The notes under the pieces: generated by a model | Database searches by the model: none | What the model saw: the letters and a program-made list of their open reading frames with translations, nothing else | Told to the model about the DNA's origin: nothing | Made by a program: the position numbers and the translations under genes | Shown: positions 1 through 10,226 of the stretch, piece after piece | Position numbering within the stretch: position 1 is the first letter of the stretch | Layout: the number at the start of each line of letters is the position of its first letter | Source: Hyaloperonospora brassicae | Lineage: Eukaryota; Oomycota; Peronosporomycetes; Peronosporales; Peronosporaceae | Direction of reading: 5' to 3' | NCBI GenBank assembly: GCA_947650285.1 | Contig: CANTFL010000034.1 | Span: 372,001-436,000 of the forward strand | Length of the DNA stretch: 64,000 bases

Positions 1-53
1 CGTGTCACAGCATCGAAACAACCAAACGTCACATGGGGCACGCAGGCGCATAC

Positions 54-632
54 TCAGTCACGAAGAACAATAGACGTCGCGTACGGAGACATCTTCATCG
101 TCGTCATAGTCGACACTTTGGCCTTGACACTCGAAAGCGTCGGAAGGCTACCCGGTAATGCCGGCAAATTGGCTGGAAGCGTGGGGAGGTTCCCAGCCAC
201 AGAGGCGCTGCGCATCCTTTCGCCAGCATTGATCATCGACGTGCGCGTGAGGTTCAAAATCGACGACAGGCGCGTGTTCGTAGCTGCCGGTGCGGGCGCC
301 AAGTCGGTCTGAGCCTGCACGTCGCTGATGAACAGCACGGGCGACTGTCCATCAGGTAGCGACGCCTCGAGTTCCACGGCGTACGTCTCGTCCTCTTCGC
401 GAAAATGAGCGACAAGGCCCGGTCCATACGGCGTGTCCACACGGTCTCCATTGGCAAACTGCGTCCGTCGTCCGAGCATACGCACCGAGTCTGCACTCAA
501 GTACGCGGTAGCCCCACAAGGAGTCTTGACCACAAACAACTTGTCCGGCCGCACGGCCACCACCGTACACACGCCAAAGGGCGTGCGAGCCTGACCCAGA
601 CCGTCCATCTGCTCCAGCGCGTCAGGCTTCAT
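54..632 (-). CDS. Small-repeat (SH3-like?) protein A, paralogue of the next gene
   Basis: 192-aa protein if translation starts at the ATG at 632. The frame stays open to 779, but that extension is poly-Val/poly-Leu read from a TTG/GTT repeat, so I exclude it. Residues about 8-100 hold two copies of a 40-50-aa unit with the pattern V-x-T-P-[FY]-G-x-x-x-V, a charged turn, then Y-x-V-x-L. The unit resembles a small SH3-like barrel (Tudor/KOW type), but that is inference from spacing of Gly, aromatic and hydrophobic residues. The C-terminal half is Ser/Thr/Met/Pro-rich, with a repeated Leu-Pro motif. The neighbour at 915-1790 has the same two-unit design on the same strand, so this is a tandem duplication. 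No catalytic motif or signal peptide is visible. Function unknown. Confidence 0.6.
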   Translation of the reverse strand: MKPDALEQMDGLGQARTPFGVCTVVAVRPDKLFVVKTPCGATAYLSADSVRMLGRRTQFANGDRVDTPYGPGLVAHFREEDETYAVELEASLPDGQSPVLFISDVQAQTDLAPAPAATNTRLSSILNLTRTSMINAGERMRSASVAGNLPTLPANLPALPGSLPTLSSVKAKVSTMTTMKMSPYATSIVLRD

Positions 633-660
633 GGTCGCTGCAATGCTGACTCCCGCGTCC

Positions 661-741
661 GTCCACAAACAGAGGCGCAACAACAACAACAACAACAACA
701 ATAGCAATAGCAATAGCACCACAACAACAACAACAACAACA
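661..741. repeat. AAC/CAA triplet repeat
   Basis: Imperfect (CAA)n/(TTG)n microsatellite just upstream of the start codon at 632. It interrupts the 282-bp gap between the two paralogues and creates a false hydrophobic N-terminus in translation. Confidence 0.85.
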
Positions 742-914
742 AGATGAGAAACCAGCCACATCACGTCGAAAGCAGTCACGCGGGCAGCACTGTATCCTCA
801 TCATCATCCACCCGTTGAAAAGAGAGAAATACCAACACACACACACCGCCCAACGCGCTCGCTTTCTATACAAAAAAAAACAACACCCAGCCATCGTCGC
901 CAAAGCGGCGAGCA

Positions 915-1790
915 CTACCTCTTAGTGGTCGTCAAGAGCTTCGACCCCACCACGCTCTCGCGCAGCGAGCTGTAGCCTTCAAACAGCCGGTTCTTCGTGT
1001 GCTGCATGAGCGTGCCCCGGGGATAGATCTTGTCAAACTTCTTGGTCGTGGCCTTCATGCGCCACACGTGCTCGTCGTCCCAGCGCCAGTCCAGTGCAAT
1101 GCTGTACATGTCCTCCTCGACGTAGTACTGCTCGACAGTGGCCATGCCCCACCGCGTCTTGACGCGCTCGCCCACGACGCTCTTAATCTCGCGCACAATG
1201 GCCTCCTCCTGCACGTACGCAGTGCTCTCGGGCACGACTTGCACCACGTAGCAGCCGTCCTCGGGCCGCACGTCCAGCACTGTGCCCGTGCCAAAGGTCG
1301 TGGCCACGCACATGCCGCGCCGGATCTTGGGCTCGGGCTCAGCCAGCGGCGACAACGAGCTGCCCGAACTGCTGTCCGTGAGCGACGTCTTTGTCGCTTC
1401 GGCCTCGGGCGCTGAGCTCTGGCGCACGCTCATGCGGCGGTAGAGCGACGTAGCCGTCTGCTCGATCGACAGCCCGCGGCGGCGGAGCGCCGACGCGACC
1501 GAAGCGGCCGGCGGCGCTGCGGGGGCGACGCCCGTGAGCGAGCGGCGCTCCGTGTGGAAGTCGGGCAGCTCCCGCGCTTGGTCGACGTCCGTTGCATGGG
1601 CTGTTGCAGACGATACTATGTCTGTGGGCTCGAGCGGCGGCGCACTCTTTTCCTTGCGCGACGTCGCGACTTTGGGTAAGAGCCCTCCGAGTGCGATAAA
1701 GCTCCCGCGCTTGGGCCGGACAGGGGCGGCAGAGGAGCTACTGCTGCTGTCCTTGGAGGTGGCAGTGGTGGTGAGTGTAGCCACGACCAT
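915..1790 (-). CDS. Small-repeat (SH3-like?) protein B, tandem paralogue
   Basis: 291 aa from the ATG at 1790. An upstream in-frame extension is an Arg-Glu run encoded by the adjacent GA repeat and is not credible. The N-terminal 150 residues are Ser/Ala-rich and look disordered. Residues about 160-255 contain two copies of the unit seen in the gene at 54-632: V-x-T-x-[FW]-G-x-x-T-V, an acidic turn, Y-x-[VI]-x-[VL], then an aromatic strand. The second unit is degenerate at the glycines. The C-terminal tail ends in a short basic Lys-Arg motif. The two neighbours share strand, size and repeat order, so local duplication is the simplest history. Likely an adaptor or chromatin/peptide-binding protein, but this is not shown by the sequence. 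Confidence 0.65.
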   Translation of the reverse strand: MVVATLTTTATSKDSSSSSSAAPVRPKRGSFIALGGLLPKVATSRKEKSAPPLEPTDIVSSATAHATDVDQARELPDFHTERRSLTGVAPAAPPAASVASALRRRGLSIEQTATSLYRRMSVRQSSAPEAEATKTSLTDSSSGSSLSPLAEPEPKIRRGMCVATTFGTGTVLDVRPEDGCYVVQVVPESTAYVQEEAIVREIKSVVGERVKTRWGMATVEQYYVEEDMYSIALDWRWDDEHVWRMKATTKKFDKIYPRGTLMQHTKNRLFEGYSSLRESVVGSKLLTTTKR

Positions 1791-1862
1791 GTGGCTTGAC
1801 GATGCGGGCAGCACGCGGCTCTTCTTCTTCTTGGGGGGTGTTGGTCTGTGGTTGTCTTCTCT

Positions 1863-1866
<4 letters not shown>

Positions 1867-1958
<92 letters not shown>
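1867..1958. repeat. (TC)46 dinucleotide microsatellite
   Basis: Uninterrupted TC run of 92 nt, 77 nt upstream of the ATG at 1790 and so probably in the leader or core promoter of that gene. On the minus strand it reads (GA)46. Runs this long are normally length-polymorphic. Confidence 0.95.
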
Positions 1959-1961
<3 letters not shown>

Positions 1962-2519
1962 TGGGACGTGCACTTGACTGAACGTTTGCGGTTGTGAGCA
2001 AAGAGTGAGTAGGGGCGTGTGCGATGCGGGACGTGTGTGTGTGGGGGGGGGGGGTGACACTTGGGTAAGTAGCGGTGGAGGCCGATATGTTGACGAAGCG
2101 AAGTGGTGCGGCGGAGGAGGAGGGGGGGGGTACACGTGTGTCTTTCGGTAAGTGTACGTGATGGCGGCCGGAGAGAAACGGATTGGCATGGGGGGTTATG
2201 TATACATATACGTGCAACACACAAAGCAGCTGCTGTTTGCCGTCCCGCCGTTTCGCGAGCCAACGGCTCGATCGCCAATAGGGAGCAAACGCGGGCGATC
2301 GACTGGGACCATAGTTCCATCACGCCGCATAACAACAACAACAAACATTATACGATTCGTAGAAACAATAGGAATAACAATCATAATAGTCCGAATGATC
2401 GTAACTGTACGTAGCACGTCGACGGGCTGGCTCTTTTCTGTTGCAGACGGGTGCAGTGGGAATCCGTTCGCATCAACACCATAGTCAGGTTGCCCTCACC
2501 CACGTGCGACACGAAATGA

Positions 2520-2567
2520 CGACTCTCACTCACTGCATTTGTGCACAAATGCAGTGAGTGAGAGTCG
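2520..2567. repeat. 48-bp perfect palindrome
   Basis: Two abutting 24-nt arms with no spacer, centred on GTGCAC. Every base from 2520 to 2567 pairs with its mirror partner, and pairing stops outside this interval. It would extrude as a long cruciform or fold into a 24-bp RNA hairpin. Confidence 0.95.
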
Positions 2568-2829
2568 CTCACCGATGGGCGGAATCGTACGCGCGTCAGG
2601 TCGATGTACTTGCTGAACCAATTGCAGTCGCCTGTCGACTTGCCCGCTCACGATGTACCGATGCTTCTCGACCACCGTCGTCGCTGTTGAGCTCATTGCT
2701 GGGAAAGTCGAGCGGTTTCGCACCGCTCGACGACGGACGTTTTGCTGATCCTTCCTCACCTCAGACGTCTTTCGAGCTCTTTTCGTGTCAAATGTCGCAG
2801 TCAGTCTGGAAGCTTCTGACGATCGACTG

Positions 2830-2877
2830 ACGTACGAGACAATCTGTGAGACGGTTCTCACAGATTGTCTCGTACGT
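2830..2877. repeat. 22-bp inverted repeat with 4-nt loop
   Basis: Arms at 2830-2851 and 2856-2877 are exact reverse complements around the loop CGGT. The sequence is unrelated to the palindrome 260 bp upstream but almost equal to it in total length. Confidence 0.95.
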
Positions 2878-3983
2878 AGCCACTGTAACACTATCCAGCA
2901 AAGTCGAGCACCACCCGCACGTAGTTAGAAGACAGCACACGCGTAGCCCAAATGGCGAGCAAACAAACTGGACGGAAGCCTCCCGATTCAAGTGGGTCAG
3001 CCGTGATAAACTTGTTCTGCATCGAGTTTGCTCTGCAGCCAACGGCTACTGACTGACGTCAGTGGTATCGCTCTTGCTCCAGCGTTGCTGGTCGTTACTT
3101 TTGTTGCCCACAAGTCGTCGGTGCTATGTGATCCATTCGGGGCTGCACTTGTCTCGAAACGCATGCGAGCGAGGCGCGCACCGCTCACTCGTGAGTCACC
3201 AAGTTGCTGGTCAAGCGTGGCGTCCAGTCGTTGACAAACGCGTGTCGCAATGAGCGCCGCTTGGCCCATGCATTGATCTTGTTCCGTGTTGCACTGGGAT
3301 TTCTTGCAAGCTCTTGCGAACGAACGTGCAGCTTTGCCAGCACACGACGCAATCCGTTTCTCGCTACAGCAAGCGACACCGATCGGAACTAGTCCGTCCA
3401 TCAGCCGTTTTGCTCACTTGCTCGTGAAACCATTATGCAGTGGCGGCAGTCACATGTGAGGTAGACTTACCCGCGAGCTTGCCCAGAAAGCGGGGGGAGG
3501 GGCGTCTACAACTATTGCTGCTGCTAATGTTGCGATCGGTTCCACACACACACACACCATCGACATCGATCAGGCCGAACTAATTCTTACTAGATACTAG
3601 TGGCTGCAGCAGCAGCACAAAGTGGCGTGCTCAAAGCTGCCAACGGTATCGACCTGAAGCCCTCCTTGTGTCGACTGTACCTCCCGACTAACTGCCCTCG
3701 TAACTGCGCATCAGTGTGAATCATCCGTGTATCATCCTCGTTCCCTCGACGGCTCTTTCGGCCACGTACGACATCAAACAACGACAGACTTTGCCATTGT
3801 GACTGGACGCAGAGGCGTAAAGTCGCTTCCGTTTCTGCCATTCGACTTGAAGCTGCACTTGTCGTCAGTCTGAACTCTTTTCCGCCGTCCCAAAGTTGAC
3901 AGAAACCCATCACTTTGCCCTCTCTCAGTGACCTGTGTGGTACCGATACCGGTTTTATTGCGCTTTTGCCGGCAAGTGACGAA

Positions 3984-4980
3984 ATGGTGCGTAAGCTAAT
4001 GTTGTAAACTACCTGTCTGGCTCGCGGTCGAGTATCGGTGACACTTATATGTGCTACTTGGGACGCAGAGATTCCGATTCTGCGGAGGCTTAGAGCCGCC
4101 CGACTGGGTCCTCGTCGAGGTACCGCTACTGTCTGGAGAGACGAGAACTATAGTGCGTCTTGTGATTTTCCGAAAAAAAAATAGGGAGAGATGATAAAAG
4201 CGTCCGGATTTGGTGTACCCATGACACTGACGGACTCTGCGGTACTTCACAGCTACTTCGTGATCTCGAGACCATGTGCCGCGCTCTTGGGGCGAATATC
4301 CACCTGCAGGTGCGTCATTGTTTGAGAAATACTATCACGACAAAGAGGGGTAGTGATCGCGCCTATAGGAGCTGGAACTAGCACAGACACTGTTTGAAGA
4401 AGAAAACGATCGAAAGGTGAGCAAAACATAAGAGAACCGCTGTATGTTTTACCATCTGATGTTACGACGGTACTTGATGGCGTTTTCGTGGGACGTGGCA
4501 GGCTGTAGTTGCGCTTCTACGCTTCATCTTGACACACGCTGCGAAATACAATGTCGAGCGAACTGATCTGGTGGAAGAGCTATTGCAATTGGGTACGCAA
4601 CTAGCAGTGGCTGAGGTTGTTGCACTGAGCTATGAACAGCTGCGTCCGCGCATCCAAGACCAGCTGCATGCTCAACGGTTCCGGGTACATGCTTCGATCG
4701 TTGCTGCCTCTAGTGTGCAGTGGTAGCTGTATGGTGCCTGACCATGAGCGCGTGGTGTCAGTTTCCAGGCATTGCGAAGATGAAGTGGAAGGTGGAGGCC
4801 GAGTCGAAAGTGTCAATGGACCTTGTGCTGGACCAGTCGATCGTAGAATGCGACGTGGCTACACCATCGGCAACGACGGCGGCTGCTAGCTCCGAGCTCA
4901 GCTTTGACATGAGTGAAGCCAAGTTCCTGGCACTGTATGAAGAGCTCAGTGAAGCGCAATCGATGCTTCGCAGTGTCTAG
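3984..4980 (+). CDS. COMMD4: COMM domain-containing protein 4 (COMMD4)
   Basis: Six exons, all joined in phase 0: 3984-3986, 4069-4152, 4253-4309, 4369-4416, 4502-4684 and 4762-4980. They give 197 aa, close to the roughly 199 aa of animal COMMD4. After the lone ATG exon, exon 2 starts RFRFCGG and continues to PPDWVL, matching the conserved COMMD4 N-terminus. Exon 5 carries the helical part (RFILTHAAKY, VEELLQLG). Exon 6 holds the COMM domain, with KMKWKVE near its start and the Leu-rich closing helix (FLALYEELSEAQ) at its end. COMMD proteins form the Commander complex, which works with WASH and retriever in endosomal cargo recycling; that role is family knowledge. The exon 2 end (GTGCGT donor at 4153) is the least certain join. 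The first frame contains only the start codon before a GTGCGT donor at 3987. Confidence 0.85.
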
Positions 4981-6291
4981 CGCGTTGTTAATGACGGCTG
5001 CAGCTACACACTCTTTCAGCTGTCAATGTAGCAGAATGCGATGCGTGTCAAACGGATACTATCGTCATTGACACTGTGCCTTGCCAGGAATGAGATTCAC
5101 ATGGACAACAAGGCAGACACTGGACGAACTGCGCGCTGTGTGCGTCTCGAGAGTCAAGCAGAAAGTGCAAGGAGCTCGATAAGTATCTTGGTGACGGTCC
5201 CGAAATATATGTCAAGCAGAGACCAGACATCACGTTGCATAGTGATCTCTTTAGTTCTAGTGAACCGTTTCGCGACGAGTGCCCCTCTTCCAGCGATCTC
5301 AAATGTGTGTGTTCCGATTCTTCGTCACTCGACCTTATCGCGGCTTCCATCGGCTCCGACTGACCACTTGTATCCTCTCTGATGTGATCAAGAAACACCG
5401 AAGTCGACATGGGACACGCAACTGTTGCATTGCAGTGGCGATAGGGCCGCTGGCATGACGAGAGGAGAGCGGTATCCAGTGGCGAGATACCTTTCCTTCG
5501 GTTTTGGTGAGAGGTACTACACTTTGACCGACAGTGTGTCAAGGTTCAGGTCACTCGTGACATGCGACGGGGCATACTTTCTGTTATGCAGTCCTTCCGT
5601 TTTGCAGTGAAGTGACAGAAGACTCTGCCACTTCACTGACCATAACTCCATAACCGAAGCGATGGAGTCTGGCGGAAACGGGAGCAGCGCGTCAGCATTC
5701 TGCCGGTCTCTGACATTGGGTCCGACGACTTTCTGCCTCGTTTTGCGTGCTTTTGGCCAAATAAGATGGCACAAATCTCTTCTTTGCTGCTGTTTGTTTG
5801 TTTGTTTACTTACTGCCCACTTCCGCCTCACTTCACACCATGTCAACGACGCCACATCCCCTCATTGCGCTGCATTCTCCACCAGATGCTCAAAAAGCTC
5901 GCTGTCCGCACAGCCCACAACATATCAGGGAAAAACACGCGCTCGATGCATCGCATGTGCCTCCATCTGCTCCATCCATCCATCGGCTCACAATACTCCC
6001 TATCGCTCTCTGCCCAAACACGACAGACTTCTCGCCGATCAACTCGCTCTCTCCGTCCCCATCGACTACTGTCCAATATCAGCAGCAGCAACAGCAGCAG
6101 CAGACAGAAAAGAAAAACAATAATTGGTCGTGCACAAAAATAGCGCTCCCCACAATTAGTCGTGCACAAAAATAGCGCTCCCCGCAATTGAGTACGTCCT
6201 AAAACAATATTCGACTTCCACCGCGAAGTCCGAACGCCGTCAAGCGCCTCCGCCCGTCTGTCCGCCACTCGCGACGCACGCAGACGGCCTC
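4981..6291. other. Intergenic stretch without a supported gene
   Basis: Contains open frames up to 164 codons (minus strand, 5048-5542), none with a recognisable motif. A short inverted repeat with 10-nt arms lies at about 5605-5638. A CAG/CAA run sits at 6080-6102. A 30-nt segment around AGCGCTCCCC is directly duplicated at about 6122-6151 and 6154-6183, just before the next gene. Confidence 0.45.
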
Positions 6292-9200
6292 ATGGGCAGC
6301 GGCTCGTGGGTCGTGCACGAGGGGTTTCTGCTCTGCCCACAGCACGACGAGTCGGCGCAAAGCACTGCGCGTGGCACTACGTCCAGAGGCTTTACAGAGC
6401 TCTACGTCGTGCTGACGCTGAACCGCAAACTCGAGTTCTTTGACGCGTGCGACGCGGCGACCCGCACGCGCGTCGACGCCGCGTGTCTCAAGGGCTTTGC
6501 CGGGTGGGACGGCGACGGTCTCTTGCAGGTCCACGCGTACGGATTGGCGCTCAAAGTCGAGCGCAATGCCAAGTCGCGGATGCATTTGGCGGCGCTGAAT
6601 CGCGTGGATCTCGACAAGTGGTGTCGCGCGTTTATGGGTACGTACGGATACATATACAGACGGATAGAGACGTGTGGTTGATGGAGAGGGAGAGAGAGAG
6701 AGAGGGAGAGAGAGAGAGGGAGCGAGAGGAGGCGTGAACGAGGTGGATGGTGCAGCACCTGACTCTATTGTTGTTGTTGTTGTTGCTATTTTGTGTTGTT
6801 GTTGCTGTTGTTGTTGTTGTTGTGTGTGTGTTGGCTGTGCAGCGGTGTTGGATCCGCATAGTGCCGCGGGCGAAGAGGTCCGACGTGAACGACGTCGGGT
6901 GAAGAAAGAGGAGAAGCGGTTGAAAGAAGAGCGAGACGAGAAGATTCGGAAGTGGCAAGAGAAGAAAGCTCGGATGATCAAGGAAGAGCAGGACCGGCTG
7001 CTGGCGAGGGAAGAGGAGATCAACAACATGACGCCGCTGGAGCGCGTGGATGGACTTGGCTCGTTGGACGAGGCTACGGCGAAAATGCTGGAAAGAAGAA
7101 AGCTCCGACTGCAGCGTCGACAGGCGCCGACGACTGAGCGAGTGAACAAGTCGGCGTATCGACGACGGATGGAAGAAGCGGCGGGTGGCAAGACGGACAA
7201 CATGCAGCGCCTGCAGACGAAGGTGGTGGAGCAAAAGACAAAATTTCGTGTCGACCTCCCGCCTCCTGGACAGTGTGAGTGTGTTGGTTGTCTTGGCTGG
7301 TCACGGGGTCAAAGTAGTGACGTAACGCATGTGTACTTTGTGGGTTGTATCAGTTTTCGAGGTTGGTGGCGTTGTGCACAGCGACGCAGCAATACGACGA
7401 GGATCTTTCAGCAGCGATGTGTCCGACAGCTCTTCCGTGTCATCACGACTCTCTTCAGTTTCTTCTGCAGCAGGATCGAGGTACGATGGTGGTATGGCCT
7501 CTGCACCTCCCCCGCCACCACTGCCACTTTGGCCTGGCAGCGGCTCTCGAGGGTCGATGTCGTCTAGATCACCGACAGGCATTCCGCCACCCCCGCCCCC
7601 TCCACCCTTTGACCCGGGTCACATTCGTGATGGCGAGTCTCGACTTTCAAGATCCAGCAGTAGCTTGCGCAGCGCATCCTTTGACTCGTTTGCTTTCGAT
7701 CGGGAGGACGAGGTCATCCGGTCTCGGGATTCGTTCTCGCAAAGCAAGAGCTCTGTGTCGCATGCGACCAGCAAGGACAGAAGACACCTGGAAAACAATT
7801 TGGCTGCTGTGTTAGGCAACGGAAGGCCCCAATCTGTCTCACGTGCGTCTCGAAGGAGCCATCGACGGGACTCGACTGTGAGCTCGACAACAGCGACATC
7901 CTACTCCGCAACAGACCGGGCATCACGTACCCACGCCGTGGGATCGAATGGCAAGAGCAGTCCTCCTGCTTCCACACCGACTATGGCAAATGTGTTTGCA
8001 GCCAGTCTTGCCGCGATTCGCCGCAATCGCGCTGATACCATCGACTCAGTGGGCGCTGTCAGTCATGCTGCCAGTCCAGAAGAGCGCACATATCGTAACG
8101 GCAAGAAAGCGCACGATCGGAATCGTGACTCACCTCGTAGTGCTGCGACGAACGGGATGCTGAAGAACAAAGCAATGAGCGAGAATAGTACGGAGGACGA
8201 ACCGTCCAAGTCCAAGACAAAAGCAAAGTCGGGTCGCAAGGGACTGTTCGACGACAGTGGCAGCGACGAAGATTCGGACACGGGGTTGTTTGGCGCAGAC
8301 AAGCAAGAGAGCAAGACAGCAAATGACGCCTCTTTGACTTCGAACAGCGTGTGCTCCAGCGATAAGAGCATGGACACACGTCCGAAGGATGTCGTTCCTG
8401 CTGCGTCTTCAAGCAGTGATGAGGACGTGTCAAGTGACTCTGATTCCAGCAACGGTCGGTACCCCTGTGCGCATTCGTATCTCGTTGCGACTCATCGTTT
8501 GACGAGCTTGTATGTCGTTTTGTTTGCGTAGAAACGTCGTTCTTCGCGCAGCGCAGCACCACTGACACAAGCGCACGAGACACCGCAACGCACAACGTCG
8601 GAGTGAGCAGGTTAGGACCGAGTGTTGTCGTGCTATTCAAGACGTCTGCGCTATCCTCTGGAGGCAAAAAACCAGACGGCGTGTACACCTTTGCGCTTCA
8701 GCTTGGAAGCTTGGAGCACAGTTTCTCGTTCACGTACGCGGAGTTTGAGGCGATCCACTCGCGACTGACAGCGGCTTTCCCGGGCATCACACTGCCGAAG
8801 TTCCCTCCGAAACACCGCTTGCGCAACAACACGAAGCCCGAGAACATGGAAAAGCGTGCACAGGAGTTTCGGCTATACTTGCAGCAGTTGGTCTCGTCCC
8901 GCGAGGTGCTGTCGAGCGAGCAATTCCAGGCGGAGTATCATGTCAACGGTGCGTTCGCGCAAGCATTAGCGAACGACCAGAAATCGAGTTCCAGTGCTGC
9001 AAATGGTGTCCGCTCCAGCGGTCGTCCCCCGAGAAGCCCCGTTGCACCCGTGTCAAGTCAGGGATCAGCTTTGTCCGCTAGTTCGTCTCGAGTGGCTGAC
9101 CCTCCTGCTCAGGCCAGCAAGACAAAGGCATCGAAGGGGTTGTTTGGGTCTGGTGACTCGGACTCAGAGTCGGACTCGGACACATCAGTCAATGGGTCAA

Positions 9201-9709
9201 AGCCCCCAGCAAGGCAGCAGCGGCGCGACTCTGCAGCCCCGTTAGCTCAGAGGGAAACAGCGCTGGAACGGTCTGAACGGTCGAGCAGCGTCGTTAGTTC
9301 AGCTCACGGGGATACTCAGCGCGGCAAGAAGAGCCGGTCGCGCTCACGATTGAGCTCACGAGCGAGCTCGAGGGCAAGCGTTTGCGCCTCACAAGAGCCT
9401 CCTCTCAAGCCGACAGTGACGGGTCTTCCACCTGGACGGCCAAATCCGTTCGCAGGCGGCCATGGCGATCTACTTGCCGCGATCCGACAGGGCACGCAGC
9501 TGAAGAATAGTACCGGGGACTCGGCGGGTGACAGCTCGTCTCCCGGTGGATCGACCGCCGCAAAGCCGGTGCCGCCACCGCCTGCGCTCACGCAACCAGG
9601 TTCCATCAACGAAGCGATCACGAACGCCATGGCGATGCGGCGTATCCATGTCGAGTACGAGGAAACGAACTCGAACGCAGACTCCGACTCGGACGACGAC
9701 TGGGACTGA
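6292..9709 (+). CDS. PH / coiled-coil / polyproline / PX / WH2-central-acidic protein, probable Arp2/3 nucleation-promoting factor
   Basis: Four exons (6292-6637, 6843-7274, 7354-8454, 8532-9709), all introns in phase 1, giving 1018 aa. Residues 1-115 look like a PH domain. Residues 120-250 are a charged Lys/Glu/Arg coiled coil. Residues 300-350 hold two polyproline runs (profilin/SH3 type). A weak WH2-like helix lies near 473. Residues 653-766 are a PX domain with the PKFPPK and late helix typical of phosphoinositide-binding PX. Near 938 is a clear WH2 motif (LLAAIRQGTQLKN). From 984 comes a central helix (AMAMRRIHVEYEE), and the protein ends in an acidic tail closing DSDDDWD. This WH2-central-acidic order with a terminal Trp is the Arp2/3-activating module of WASP/WAVE. 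The expected role is actin assembly at phosphoinositide-rich membranes (inference). SDSES-type acidic serine stretches suggest CK2 phosphorylation. Exon 1 start is the first ATG in frame. Confidence 0.85.
6686..6830. repeat. Intron 1 simple repeats: (GA)n then (TTG)n
   Basis: The 205-nt first intron of the PH-PX-WCA gene consists largely of a GA run (about 6686-6728) and a TTG/GTT run (about 6768-6830). The TTG run feeds straight into the TGCAG acceptor and may act as its pyrimidine-rich tract. Confidence 0.85.
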
Positions 9710-10226
9710 ACTTTCACCCGCGACGAGTGGTGTTTTTCGCGACGAGACTGTCGCTGCGAGCTCCGTCGGAAGAGCAAAGCAGACAAGACACTGCCAATGA
9801 ATGGATCGTGCGAGACCGTAATACAGCACATGCGACGCCTGAGGCAGCAAGACGCGGTACCTGTCAGGTAGACGCTACCGTTCGTTTGGGATCAGAATGT
9901 CAAGCAGCAGTGCGCGATAACGGATCAGACAGCGAACGCCAAGTCGCCGAGTACACGAGGAGATGGTGCATGCACAGTGCAATTGAAGCTCAAAGGCAGT
10001 TACTTCACAGCCTACAGACTGACCTCATTGCTGGCAGTTGATCTCTTCATCTTTGTCCGCTACGACGAAACTTCCGTCAAACTTGTCCGAAGCTGTTGCC
10101 TATGATGCATAAACAGAATAGGACAGCACATAAAAAACCACCATACCACGATGTCAGCCGCATTTCTTCTTCTTCTTCTTCTTCTTCTATACTGCACTAC
10201 CCCTTCCCTATCGTGCAACAAGCCAG
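9710..10226. other. Intergenic stretch, possible unassigned small ORFs
   Basis: Two overlapping frames are open on the plus strand: a 104-codon frame at 9727-10041, and another reaching the TGA near 10102 that lacks an upstream ATG without splicing. Neither matches a family I know. A CTT repeat lies at about 10166-10190. Confidence 0.35.

Larger units (their letters stand above)
1959..3983. other. Intergenic stretch without a supported gene
   Basis: About 2 kb between protein B and COMMD4. It holds a G-rich run near 2042-2054, CA-type repeats near 3541-3556 and two large palindromes (2520-2567 and 2830-2877). Reading frames of 60-134 codons exist on both strands but show no family motif, no splice-joined continuation and no biased composition. 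Confidence 0.5.

Noticed and set aside
633..779. Hydrophobic Val/Leu N-terminal extension of the protein at 54-632
   Set aside because: It is the translation of a TTG/GTT microsatellite, not a signal peptide.
1616..2344. Long minus frames rich in Arg-Glu repeats
   Set aside because: They are the (GA)46 microsatellite read in different frames.
9727..10041. 104-codon plus-strand frame after the WCA gene
   Set aside because: No motif, overlaps another open frame, probably 3' untranslated sequence.
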